The position numbers were made by a program, and so were the translations under genes. Under the pieces are notes generated by a model, which was given only the letters and a program-made list of their open reading frames with translations, ran no database searches and was not told the DNA's origin. 23,748 nt of DNA from Methanobacteriota archaeon (GTDB taxonomy: Archaea > Thermoplasmatota > Thermoplasmata > RBG-16-68-12 > EA-27), in the NCBI GenBank assembly GCA_016207545.1, contig JACQPO010000089.1, forward strand, positions 1-23,748, written 5' to 3'. This document shows positions 13,029-19,627 of this stretch, piece by piece (position 1 is the first letter of the stretch; each line of letters starts with the position of its first letter).

Positions 13029-13331
13029 GGGCCCCTTCGCCTTCGCGGCGCGCGCTTCCTTGACCCGTTCCGCGATTCGCCGCACGACGCTCGTCTTGTA
13101 ATAGTCCGCCTTCACGAGCACGCGGCCTTCCTGCTTCCACGGGGTGGACGGGTGGGCCCGCTCCGTCTCGATCCGCGGCTTGAGGCCCAGGGAATCTGCG
13201 GCCCGCGCGATCTCCTCGACCGTCGGCGCGTTCACCGCCAGACGGCGCGTGACCCGCCGTCCGTCCTCCCGGGACCGCTCCGCGTCGAAGTACGCGGGGT
13301 ATAGGATGATCGCGCGCCGCTCCTTCGCCAT
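13023..13331 (-). CDS. srp19: Signal recognition particle 19 kDa protein
   Basis: The 102-residue product is typical for archaeal SRP19, which binds helices 6 and 8 of 7S RNA and prepares the particle for SRP54 binding. The family features are the N-terminal IILYPAYFDAERSREDGRRV (8-27), RRLAVNAPTVEEIARAADSL and the basic C-terminal end with HPSTPWKQEGRVLVKADYYK and a Lys/Arg-rich tail. ATG 13331 is the only suitable start. No strong TATA box lies at the leaderless distance; the box at 13387-13393 or a weak AAGGTT patch may serve it. Confidence 0.9.
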   Translation of the reverse strand: MAKERRAIILYPAYFDAERSREDGRRVTRRLAVNAPTVEEIARAADSLGLKPRIETERAHPSTPWKQEGRVLVKADYYKTSVVRRIAERVKEARAAKAKGPS

Positions 13332-13386
13332 GGCCCGTGCGTGGAGCGGACCGCGGGACTTGAACCTTCCTTTGCCGGGGCCGTAG

Positions 13387-13393
13387 CTTTATT
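13387..13393. promoter_or_regulatory. TATA-like box between SRP19 and tldD
   Basis: CTTTATT lies 31-37 bases ahead of ATG 13424 (+). It is the only AT-rich element in the 92-base divergent gap and might also drive SRP19 with a longer leader. GGGGGAA just before ATG 13424 could be a ribosome site. Confidence 0.4.
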
Positions 13394-13423
13394 GCCCCTC
13401 CTCGTTTCTCCCGCGGGGGAAGT

Positions 13424-14836
13424 ATGTCGGATCCGGACTTGGTCGATTATGCGGTCGAGTACGCGCAGTCGAAGGGGGCTGCGTACGCGGAGGCGCGCTA
13501 CGAGCACCAGGTCGAGGAGTCGTTCACCCTGAAGAACGGGGTCCTCGACGCGCTCGGGCTCACGGAGGACGCGGGGATCGGCGTGCGCGTCCTCGCGAAT
13601 GGCTCCCTCGGGTTCGCCGCCACGAACTTCCTGACGAAGGGGGAGATTAAGGCGGTCGTCGACAGCGCCCTGAGGAGCGCGAAGGGCGCGAAACGGAAAG
13701 ACCCGATTGTGTTCGCCCCGGAGCCGGCGGTCGTGTCCAACTGGTCCGTGCCGGAGTCCCGGAAGCTTGCGAACGTGCCCGTGGAGGACAAGGTCGAGGA
13801 AGTCCAGCACATCGACCGAGAGCTCGTGGACCTGAATTACAAGATGCCGGCGCGGTTCTTCGCGCTCAACACGATCCGCATCACGAAGTACTTCGCGAAC
13901 AGCGAGGGGTCGAAGATCCGCTCCTACAGCCCGCGCGTCCGCTTCTGGTACTTCCTGACGCTGATGAAGGACAGCGACGTGGAGCAGTGCTACCGGAACT
14001 ACGGCTGGGCCGGCGGGTGGGAAGCGCTCAAGGAGTGGCGGACGCTCGACAAGACGCTCGAGGAGGCGCGGACCGCGTGGAACGCGCTCGACCACGGGAC
14101 GAAGTCGCCGGAGGGGCGCATGGACCTCGTCGCGGGCCCGCAGGTCGCGGGCATCGCGTCGCACGAGAGCTGCGGCCACCCGACGGAGGCGGACCGCGTC
14201 CTCGGCCGCGAGGCATCCCAGGCGGGGAAGTCGTTCATCTCCCCGGAGTCCGTGGGCATGAAGGTCGGGAGTCCGGTCGTGAACGTCGTCGACGACCCGA
14301 CCGTGGAGCACGCGATCGCCTTCTACCTGTACGACGACGAGGGCGTGCGCGCCCGGCGGCGGTACCTGTACAAGGACGGGATCGTGAACGAGTTCCTCCA
14401 GAACCGCGAGACCGCCGCCGTGCTCGGAACGAAATCGAACGGCGCCGCGCGGGCGACGAACTACGACCGCGAAGCGATTGTCCGGATGGCGAACACGTTC
14501 GTGGAGCCGAAGGACTGGTCCGTCGAGGAGATGATCGAGGACGTGAAGCACGGCATCTACATGAAGAGCTTCATGGAGTGGAACATCGACGACAAGCGGT
14601 ACAACGGCAAGTACGTGGGCCGCGAGGCGTATCTGATCGAGAACGGCGAGGTCAAGGGGCCCGTGCGGAAGACGGTCGTGGAGCTGACGACGCCCGCGTT
14701 CTGGTCCGCGGTCGACGCGGTCGGCAAGGACTTGGAGTTCGAGGCGGGCTGGTGCGGCAAGTCGGACCCCGGTCAGCCGCTCGACGCCGCCATGGGGGGG
14801 CCCACGATCCGCCTGCGCAACGTTTCCTTGAGGTGA
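13424..14836 (+). CDS. tldD: TldD, zinc metalloprotease subunit of TldD/TldE
   Basis: The 470-residue product is the catalytic partner of the TldD/TldE heterodimer, a peptidase that degrades unfolded peptides and trims modified ones such as microcin B17 in bacteria. The metal site HESCGH (247-252, HExxxH) follows VAGPQVAGIAS and is the family hallmark. GIGVRVLANGSLGFAATNFL (51-70) and LGTKSNGAARATN are also conserved. The gene forms a clear operon with tldE: its stop is part of the ribosome site of the next gene. No modified-peptide precursor is seen next to it, so a housekeeping proteolysis role is more likely. Confidence 0.92.
   Translation: MSDPDLVDYAVEYAQSKGAAYAEARYEHQVEESFTLKNGVLDALGLTEDAGIGVRVLANGSLGFAATNFLTKGEIKAVVDSALRSAKGAKRKDPIVFAPEPAVVSNWSVPESRKLANVPVEDKVEEVQHIDRELVDLNYKMPARFFALNTIRITKYFANSEGSKIRSYSPRVRFWYFLTLMKDSDVEQCYRNYGWAGGWEALKEWRTLDKTLEEARTAWNALDHGTKSPEGRMDLVAGPQVAGIASHESCGHPTEADRVLGREASQAGKSFISPESVGMKVGSPVVNVVDDPTVEHAIAFYLYDDEGVRARRRYLYKDGIVNEFLQNRETAAVLGTKSNGAARATNYDREAIVRMANTFVEPKDWSVEEMIEDVKHGIYMKSFMEWNIDDKRYNGKYVGREAYLIENGEVKGPVRKTVVELTTPAFWSAVDAVGKDLEFEAGWCGKSDPGQPLDAAMGGPTIRLRNVSLR
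14830..14836 (+). promoter_or_regulatory. Strong ribosome binding site for tldE overlapping the tldD stop
   Basis: GAGGTGA at 14830-14836 is a near-perfect archaeal Shine-Dalgarno sequence four bases ahead of ATG 14841 and contains the tldD TGA. It is one of the few clear ribosome sites here and indicates translational coupling inside an operon. Confidence 0.75.
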
Positions 14837-14840
14837 GATC

Positions 14841-16154
14841 ATGGAGGATCACGCAGAGAAGATCGTCAAAGCGGGGCTCGAGCTCGGCGCCCAGGACGTC
14901 GTGGCGGAGATCGTGACGGACCGCAGCTACCAGGTCCGGTTCGCGCAGAACCAGCCGGTCATCGCGAACGAGTGGCGAAAGTCGATCGGCCAGGTGTTCC
15001 TCGCGTACGACCGGCGGGTCGTCGTCGGCCAGGTTACGGACTTCTCGAAGATTCGCGAGACCGTGGGGAAGTTGGTGAAGGTCGCGAAGGTGTCCCAGGA
15101 GAACCCGGAGTATGCGGGACTCGCGAAGGGGCCGTTCAAGTATTCGCGGGCGAACCTCGACCGGAAGGTCCTCGCGCTGACGGACGGGTCCGATTACGTG
15201 GAGGCCGCGATCAACGGCGCGCTCGAGGAGGGCGCCAAGGAATGCGCGGGGTCCTTCTGGCGATACCATACGGAGCACTTCCTCCACACGTCGAACGGCG
15301 CGGAGGGGCACGACGTGCGGGCGAGGCTGTACCTCTCCATCCGCGCCCTCGTGTCCCTCGAGTCGAGCGGCCACGGGGTGTCCTGCGCCTCGCGGAGGTC
15401 GCAGTTCGAACCGGAGAGCGCGGGCCACAAGGCGGGCAGGATCGCGGTCCTCGCGAAAAATCCGAACTCCGGGAAGGAAGGGAAGTACGACATCGTGTTC
15501 GACCCGCTTATCTTCGGTTCCCTCGTCGATCAGGTCGGCGGCCGTTCCTCCGCATACTTTGTCCAGGCCGGCTTCTCTCCGTTCCTGAAGAAGCTCGGGA
15601 AGAAGGTCGCGAGCGAGGCCGTCACGATTTGGGACGACGGGGCCGCGGACACGATCGGCGCCCGGCGGTTCGACGACGAGGGCGTCCCGACGAAGCGGAA
15701 GGCGATCGTGCAGAACGGCGTGTTAAAGACGTACCTGCACAACACGTCAACCGCGAAGAAGTTCAAGACAAAGACGACCGGGAACGCGGGTCTCATCGCG
15801 CCGCACCCGCACGCGCTCCTCGTGAAGCCGGGGGACTGGACGCGGGACGAGCTGTTCGGGGAGGTCAAGGACGGCCTCTGGCTGACGAACACGTGGTACA
15901 CGCGTTACCAGTCGTTCGTCTCGGGCGATTTCTCGACGATTCCGCGGGACGGGATTTTCCGGATTCGGAACGGGGAAATCGTCGAGACGTGGAAGGACAT
16001 CCGGCTTACGGACAACCTGATCGAGCTGTGGAAGCGCGTCGAGGGCCTCAGCAAGAAGACGGAACAGGTCACGTGGTGGGGCGAAGTCGGAGTCCCGACG
16101 ATCGCGCCGTACGCGCTCATCCGGAAGGTCGGGATTACGCGCAGCGCGATGTAG
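14841..16154 (+). CDS. tldE: TldE/PmbA, non-catalytic partner of TldD
   Basis: The 437-residue product is the TldE (PmbA) half of the heterodimeric protease. It shares the overall TldD-like fold (SYQVRFAQNQPVIANEWRKS near the start, then GNAGLIAPHPHALLVKPGDW near the C-terminus) but lacks the HExxxH motif, as expected for this partner. The start is ATG 14841 behind a strong ribosome site, four bases after tldD. The gene ends with TAG and converges on ribosomal protein S8e with 21 bases between stops. Confidence 0.92.
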   Translation: MEDHAEKIVKAGLELGAQDVVAEIVTDRSYQVRFAQNQPVIANEWRKSIGQVFLAYDRRVVVGQVTDFSKIRETVGKLVKVAKVSQENPEYAGLAKGPFKYSRANLDRKVLALTDGSDYVEAAINGALEEGAKECAGSFWRYHTEHFLHTSNGAEGHDVRARLYLSIRALVSLESSGHGVSCASRRSQFEPESAGHKAGRIAVLAKNPNSGKEGKYDIVFDPLIFGSLVDQVGGRSSAYFVQAGFSPFLKKLGKKVASEAVTIWDDGAADTIGARRFDDEGVPTKRKAIVQNGVLKTYLHNTSTAKKFKTKTTGNAGLIAPHPHALLVKPGDWTRDELFGEVKDGLWLTNTWYTRYQSFVSGDFSTIPRDGIFRIRNGEIVETWKDIRLTDNLIELWKRVEGLSKKTEQVTWWGEVGVPTIAPYALIRKVGITRSAM

Positions 16155-16175
16155 TCGGGGCGAACGCGTCCGGAC

Positions 16176-16568
16176 TTAGGCCTTCTTTGACTCGACCAGC
16201 ACGGCGTTGATCACGCCGTCCTGGCCCGGCCGCGAGGTCACACGCGCGGTCCCGAGCTCCGTCACGATCGTCGCCGTCCGGGTCACGATGTTCCGCGTGA
16301 CGAAGTGCGGGTTCGACGGGTTGTCCTTCACGGTGAGAATCTTCGCGCGCTTCGTCTTTCCCGTCTTCGGGTCCGTGACGTTCGCCCACTCCGCGTTCAG
16401 GATGCGCACCTTCTGGTTCGCGCCCCGCACGCGGTACAGCTTCACCTTGTGCGGCCCGAGGAACGCGTATTGCTGCTCCCGCCCGATCTCGAACTTCCGC
16501 TTCTTGCGGAGCGGACGGTACCGTCCGCCGGACGGTTTCCGCTTCGAACGTCCCTGCCAGAGCGCCAT
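16176..16568 (-). CDS. rps8e: 30S ribosomal protein S8e
   Basis: The 130-residue product has the standard length and pattern of archaeal S8e: MALWQGRSKRKPSGGRYRPL at the start, KRKFEIGRE, then VKLYRVRGANQKVRILNAE and a conserved end with NPSNPHFVTRNIVTRTAT and GVINAVL. It is a small-subunit protein. ATG 16568 is fixed by the family start. On the minus strand an ATTTATA element lies 37-43 bases ahead; it is shared with the divergent gene at 16635. Confidence 0.95.
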   Translation of the reverse strand: MALWQGRSKRKPSGGRYRPLRKKRKFEIGREQQYAFLGPHKVKLYRVRGANQKVRILNAEWANVTDPKTGKTKRAKILTVKDNPSNPHFVTRNIVTRTATIVTELGTARVTSRPGQDGVINAVLVESKKA

Positions 16569-16604
16569 GGGTTCACGCGAGGGTCGAGTCGAAGGGGCGG
16601 TCCG

Positions 16605-16611
16605 TATAAAT
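16605..16611. promoter_or_regulatory. Shared TATA element between S8e and the 16635 gene
   Basis: TATAAAT on the plus strand reads ATTTATA on the minus strand. It is 24-30 bases ahead of GTG 16635 (+) and 37-43 bases ahead of the S8e ATG (-). No other AT-rich element lies between the genes. Confidence 0.5.
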
Positions 16612-16634
16612 GGGTTGCGGTGTTTTCCGCTCCC

Positions 16635-17042
16635 GTGGCGGTGAATCTCCTCCTTCACCCGATCGTCGGTCTCCTCGCGATCGCGCTGTTGCTCGCGGCG
16701 TTCACCGCCAAAGTCCGAACGCGGAAACAATACGTCGTGCACTATGCGCTCGGAATGTCGTCGTTGGCGCTTTCGTCCCTTGCGTTCGCGCTCGGGTTCC
16801 TCACGTTTTTCCAGGCGGCGAGGGAAGGTGTCGAGTTCGAGGAGACACTCGTCTTCCACCTAATCGCCGCCGCGGTCCTTTTCGTCGTCCTCCTTGCCCA
16901 GGCGCGAATGGGGCTCGCGATGTGGCGGCGGAAGCGGCACGACGTATATCTCGCGCGCCACCGGGCGACCGCGCGGATTCTCGTCGTTTTGGCGGTTCTC
17001 CTCGCGGTCCTCGGCGCGGTCACGTTCGTGACGATTCGCTAG
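16635..17042 (+). CDS. Four-helix membrane protein with a histidine at each helix start, b561-like
   Basis: The 135-residue product has four hydrophobic helices near 9-25, 36-58, 73-93 and 112-133. A histidine lies at or near the start of each: H8 (LLLHPIVGLL), H36 (VVHYALG), H75 (VFHLIAA) and H109 (LARHRAT). Small four-helix proteins with this distribution often bind b haems, as cytochrome b561-like and DUF2231-like proteins do. Haem binding here is inference. A basic cytosolic loop (WRRKRHDVYLARHR) joins helices 3 and 4. The start GTG is set by TATA spacing. Its TAG stop shares CTAG with the opposite phosphodiesterase gene. Confidence 0.6.
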   Translation: MAVNLLLHPIVGLLAIALLLAAFTAKVRTRKQYVVHYALGMSSLALSSLAFALGFLTFFQAAREGVEFEETLVFHLIAAAVLFVVLLAQARMGLAMWRRKRHDVYLARHRATARILVVLAVLLAVLGAVTFVTIR

Positions 17043-17665
17043 AGTAGCTGCACGGTGATGTCGCCATCGACGTCCACGATGGCAGCGTGGCCCTCCCGCG
17101 CGAGGCCGGAATTCACGACCGTCGTCGGCCCGATCTTCGCGACCCCGCGTGCTTCGTGGATGTGTCCGCACAGGACCACGGGCGGCTTGTATTCCTCTAC
17201 AATCGTGCGGACGGCGACGCTGCCCACGTGCTCCCCGGAGTGGACGACGTCGACCGCACCCCGCGGCGGCGGGTGGGACACGAGAATCGCACTGGGCTCC
17301 ATGACCCTCCGCAGCGCCTGCTCGATTTCCCGCTCGGACAGCTCGAAGGGCGTGTGGAATGGCGTCGGGTTCGAGCCACCGATGCCGACGAACGTGTGGC
17401 CGGCGAGGGTGACCTTCCTCCCGTGGAGGTTCACGCCGAGTTCGGTGAGAACGGGGACGACGCTTCTTGGATCGCAGTTGCCCGGAACCGCCAGCGTGGG
17501 CACGGGGAGGCCTTGCAGCAACTCGCGCGCGTACTCGATCGGTCCGAAGTTCGTCAAGTCCCCCGCCGCCACGAACACGTCCGGCCCGTGCTCCCGGATG
17601 CGGTCGCGGATCATCTGCGCGGCCCGCGGGGACGCGTGGATGTCCGAGGCGACGAGGATCCGCAC
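17039..17665 (-). CDS. YfcE/MJ0936-type metallophosphoesterase
   Basis: The 208-residue product has all five calcineurin-like phosphoesterase motifs: D8-x-H10 (ASDIHAS), GD36 (AAGDLTN), GN63-x-D (VPGNCD), H131 (VSHPPP) and GH168-x-H170 (CGHIHEA). The Cys in GNCD is typical of YfcE-like enzymes, which act on phosphodiesters with two bound metals. The natural substrate is unknown. GTG 17665 is chosen because the conserved strand begins at once (VRILVASD) and because the preceding stop is four bases upstream with a GGGTGAG ribosome site across it. It is the second gene of an operon with the presenilin-like protease. Confidence 0.87.
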   Translation of the reverse strand: MRILVASDIHASPRAAQMIRDRIREHGPDVFVAAGDLTNFGPIEYARELLQGLPVPTLAVPGNCDPRSVVPVLTELGVNLHGRKVTLAGHTFVGIGGSNPTPFHTPFELSEREIEQALRRVMEPSAILVSHPPPRGAVDVVHSGEHVGSVAVRTIVEEYKPPVVLCGHIHEARGVAKIGPTTVVNSGLAREGHAAIVDVDGDITVQLL

Positions 17666-17669
17666 GCGC

Positions 17670-18620
17670 TCACCCGAGTCGGATCCCCAGCGTGAGGTCG
17701 CCGTACACCGCAAGGTACGCGGCGACGTATCCGAGGATTGCGCCCGCGTTCAGCAACGGTAGGCCGGCCTGGGGATTCCCCTTCATCACGAACCGCATGA
17801 GGAGCGCGAAGCCGACAAGGGTGCCCGCCAGGGTTGCGAGCGCCACCAGCAGATTCCCGCCAATCCCGAAGACGGCCGTATTCCGGTCCGCGAGGGAAAT
17901 GGCGGCGGAGACGACGAGGATGCCGGGGATGATGATGTCCCCGAGGCCCATGAACATCGCCTCCCGCTCCTCCCCCGAGGCGATCTGCGCACGGAGGCTC
18001 TTCTGGCGGAGGAACGAGTAGCGGCGCGACTTCGGAATCACGATGAGGATGGGTAGGCGTTCGCCCGCGACCGCGTCCGCGAGCGTGACCATGTGCTTCG
18101 TCTTGTACACGGAGATCGCGTCATAGATCGCGAGGGCGATGAGCAGGACGAGCGCGGGCAGGATTGCGAACGAGATCCCGAGGATGGCGGTGACGCCCGC
18201 GGCGACCGCGATCCCGACGGCGTCCACGAGGTACCACTCCGGGTATTTCGCGAGCGCATAGGTGAGGGCCCCGGAAATCACGATTGCCTCGAGGTTCGCG
18301 AACAGGTCTGCGAGGGGGGAGTTGAACCAGAGGAACAGGAGGTAGAACGGGAGGAAGAACACGAGGAGCATCGTGAAGAACATCGCGCCGAGGATCACGT
18401 ACTTCATGATGTTCTGGCGGCGGAGGCGTATGATGAGCAGGATGAGGCCCGTGAACGCGAGGATGAGGCCGACGTAGATCAGGGAGTTCACGGGGTCGTT
18501 CGGTTCCTCGAACACGGGGCCTGTCGTGTTCTGGAACGCGGGCGCAAGGAGGAGCGCCCCGAGCTGGGCCACGACGACCACGGAGGCCATCGCGAGGATC
18601 GGCGGGATGTCCTTCCGCAT
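17670..18620 (-). CDS. Presenilin/signal-peptide-peptidase-like A22 aspartyl protease
   Basis: The 316-residue product is an archaeal presenilin homologue that cleaves transmembrane segments within the membrane. About nine hydrophobic segments are visible. Catalytic Asp residues are D167 in ALAIYDAISVY and D228 in FMGLGDIIIPG, the YD and GxGD signatures of family A22. The usual PAL motif in the last helices appears as GLPLLNAG (286-293). ATG 18620 lies ten bases after the aIF2-beta stop, so the gene may be read as part of a minus-strand unit with that gene. It is translationally coupled to the following phosphodiesterase gene. Confidence 0.85.
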   Translation of the reverse strand: MRKDIPPILAMASVVVVAQLGALLLAPAFQNTTGPVFEEPNDPVNSLIYVGLILAFTGLILLIIRLRRQNIMKYVILGAMFFTMLLVFFLPFYLLFLWFNSPLADLFANLEAIVISGALTYALAKYPEWYLVDAVGIAVAAGVTAILGISFAILPALVLLIALAIYDAISVYKTKHMVTLADAVAGERLPILIVIPKSRRYSFLRQKSLRAQIASGEEREAMFMGLGDIIIPGILVVSAAISLADRNTAVFGIGGNLLVALATLAGTLVGFALLMRFVMKGNPQAGLPLLNAGAILGYVAAYLAVYGDLTLGIRLG

Positions 18621-18630
18621 GGCTCCGCCC

Positions 18631-19248
18631 TTACTCGCGGTGGATGCGGCCGAACGCGACGGTGCCCGCGATCTTCTCGATGAACACCTTCACGATCTGC
18701 CCCTTCGCGGTGCCGGGGATGTAGATGATGTACTTGTCCTTCTTCGCGATGCCGTCGCCCTTCTTGCCGACGTCCTGAATCATGACCTCATACACCTTGC
18801 CCTCGACGAGGACCCTTTCCTCGACCTTCTGGGCTTTCCTCGCGACCTTCACGGGCCTCCGGGCGCCGCACGCGTCGCACTCCAACATCTGGATGCGGTC
18901 CTCCTTCACGAGGCGCGTGTCGGGCCGGTTGCATTCGGAGCAGATCACGTACGTGTCAATGTACGAGCGGACTCGGTCTGCGACCTGTTGAGCCGTTACC
19001 TTCCCCTTGAAAACGACGCGCCGCTCCTCGAGCGCGCCCGCGGTGCCGAGTTCCCGGAGGAGGTACTGGAGGACGGCGTTCGCGTCTCGGTTAATCGCGG
19101 TCGTGATGTCGACGAAGTTTCGCAGCACCGTCGTCTTCCCCTCGACGATGATATCCGGCTCCGGCACCTGGAACCGGTCGCCAGAGGCGATGGGCTTCGG
19201 CAAAGCCTCCTTCGCCCGCTTTAAGAGGGAGTCGTACGAGGCAGTCAT
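18631..19248 (-). CDS. eif2b: Translation initiation factor aIF2 beta subunit with C-terminal TRAM domain
   Basis: The 205-residue product is the beta subunit of archaeal IF2, which helps deliver initiator Met-tRNA to the ribosome. The aIF2-beta core contains TTVLRNFVDITTAINRD (39-55) and YLLRELGTAGALE. A zinc ribbon follows with C103, C106, C124 and C127 (C-x2-C-x17-C-x2-C). Residues about 150-203 form a TRAM-like beta-barrel (EGKVYEVMIQDVGKKGDGIA), a fusion seen in some euryarchaeal aIF2-beta proteins that may add RNA contact. ATG 19248 is supported by a TATA box 26-32 bases ahead. The presenilin-like gene follows ten bases after the stop. Confidence 0.93.
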   Translation of the reverse strand: MTASYDSLLKRAKEALPKPIASGDRFQVPEPDIIVEGKTTVLRNFVDITTAINRDANAVLQYLLRELGTAGALEERRVVFKGKVTAQQVADRVRSYIDTYVICSECNRPDTRLVKEDRIQMLECDACGARRPVKVARKAQKVEERVLVEGKVYEVMIQDVGKKGDGIAKKDKYIIYIPGTAKGQIVKVFIEKIAGTVAFGRIHRE

Positions 19249-19273
19249 GCGGGGTTGCGACGTGAGGCCGGGG

Positions 19274-19280
19274 GATAAAC
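19274..19280 (-). promoter_or_regulatory. TATA box for aIF2-beta
   Basis: Minus-strand GTTTATC lies 26-32 bases before ATG 19248. The same patch, read GATAAAC on the plus strand, is the nearest AT-rich element to the divergent GTG 19337. Confidence 0.55.
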
Positions 19281-19336
19281 CTTTCCTCATCGCAACGAAA
19301 GCGAACGTTGATGCCCCCTTCGAGAATCGTCGCCGC

Positions 19337-19627
19337 GTGACGACGCCGCCGATCCCGCCGGAGACGCAGCCGTTCCTCCGGTACCTGCCCACGATCGCGG
19401 AGTTCATCCGCACGGACCGCCGGCCCTCGCGGGGCGAGTTGTCGCTCGTCCGGATGTTTGCGCCGGACGTGTTCAACGGCCTTCGCGCACTTACGTACGA
19501 GAAGATCGTGGAACTCGCGTCCCCATACGAGGCGGACGAGGAGTTCGCTCCGTACGTGCGGCTCGTGAAGTCGGGGCAAGGCCGCGCGTGGCTCACGGAC
19601 GTGCTCGCCCAGATCAAGTCGATGTGA
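19337..19627 (+). CDS. Orphan 96-residue protein, unknown function
   Basis: From GTG 19337 the product is 96 residues, soluble, with mixed charge and a Pro-rich start (TTPPIPPETQPFLRYLP). The remainder looks helical: TIAEFIRTD, RGELSLVRMFAPDVFNGLRA, YEKIVELASPY and a C-terminal GRAWLTDVLAQIKSM. I recognise no family. Codon use is like that of neighbouring genes, with strong G/C at third positions, and the frame fills the gap between aIF2-beta and CTP synthase exactly. An in-frame ATG at 19247 would overlap the aIF2-beta start and its promoter, so it was rejected. The stop abuts the CTP synthase stop with no bases between. Confidence 0.6.
   Translation: MTTPPIPPETQPFLRYLPTIAEFIRTDRRPSRGELSLVRMFAPDVFNGLRALTYEKIVELASPYEADEEFAPYVRLVKSGQGRAWLTDVLAQIKSM

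Noticed and set aside
12695..13063. Alternative frame starting MPDWPDEF over the DUF211 gene
   Set aside because: After a few plausible residues it becomes Arg/His-rich low-complexity sequence, whereas the 12711 frame matches DUF211 throughout.
13350..13370. T-arm-like GGTTCAAGTCC on the minus strand, suggesting a tRNA 3' end
   Set aside because: The flanking bases do not form a five-pair T stem, and no matching acceptor, D or anticodon arms lie upstream on that strand.
13232..14842. Long antisense frame of 536 codons opposite tldD
   Set aside because: It has low-complexity Arg/Val/Leu/Asp composition, typical of antisense shadows. TldD on the plus strand has its metal motif and conserved blocks.
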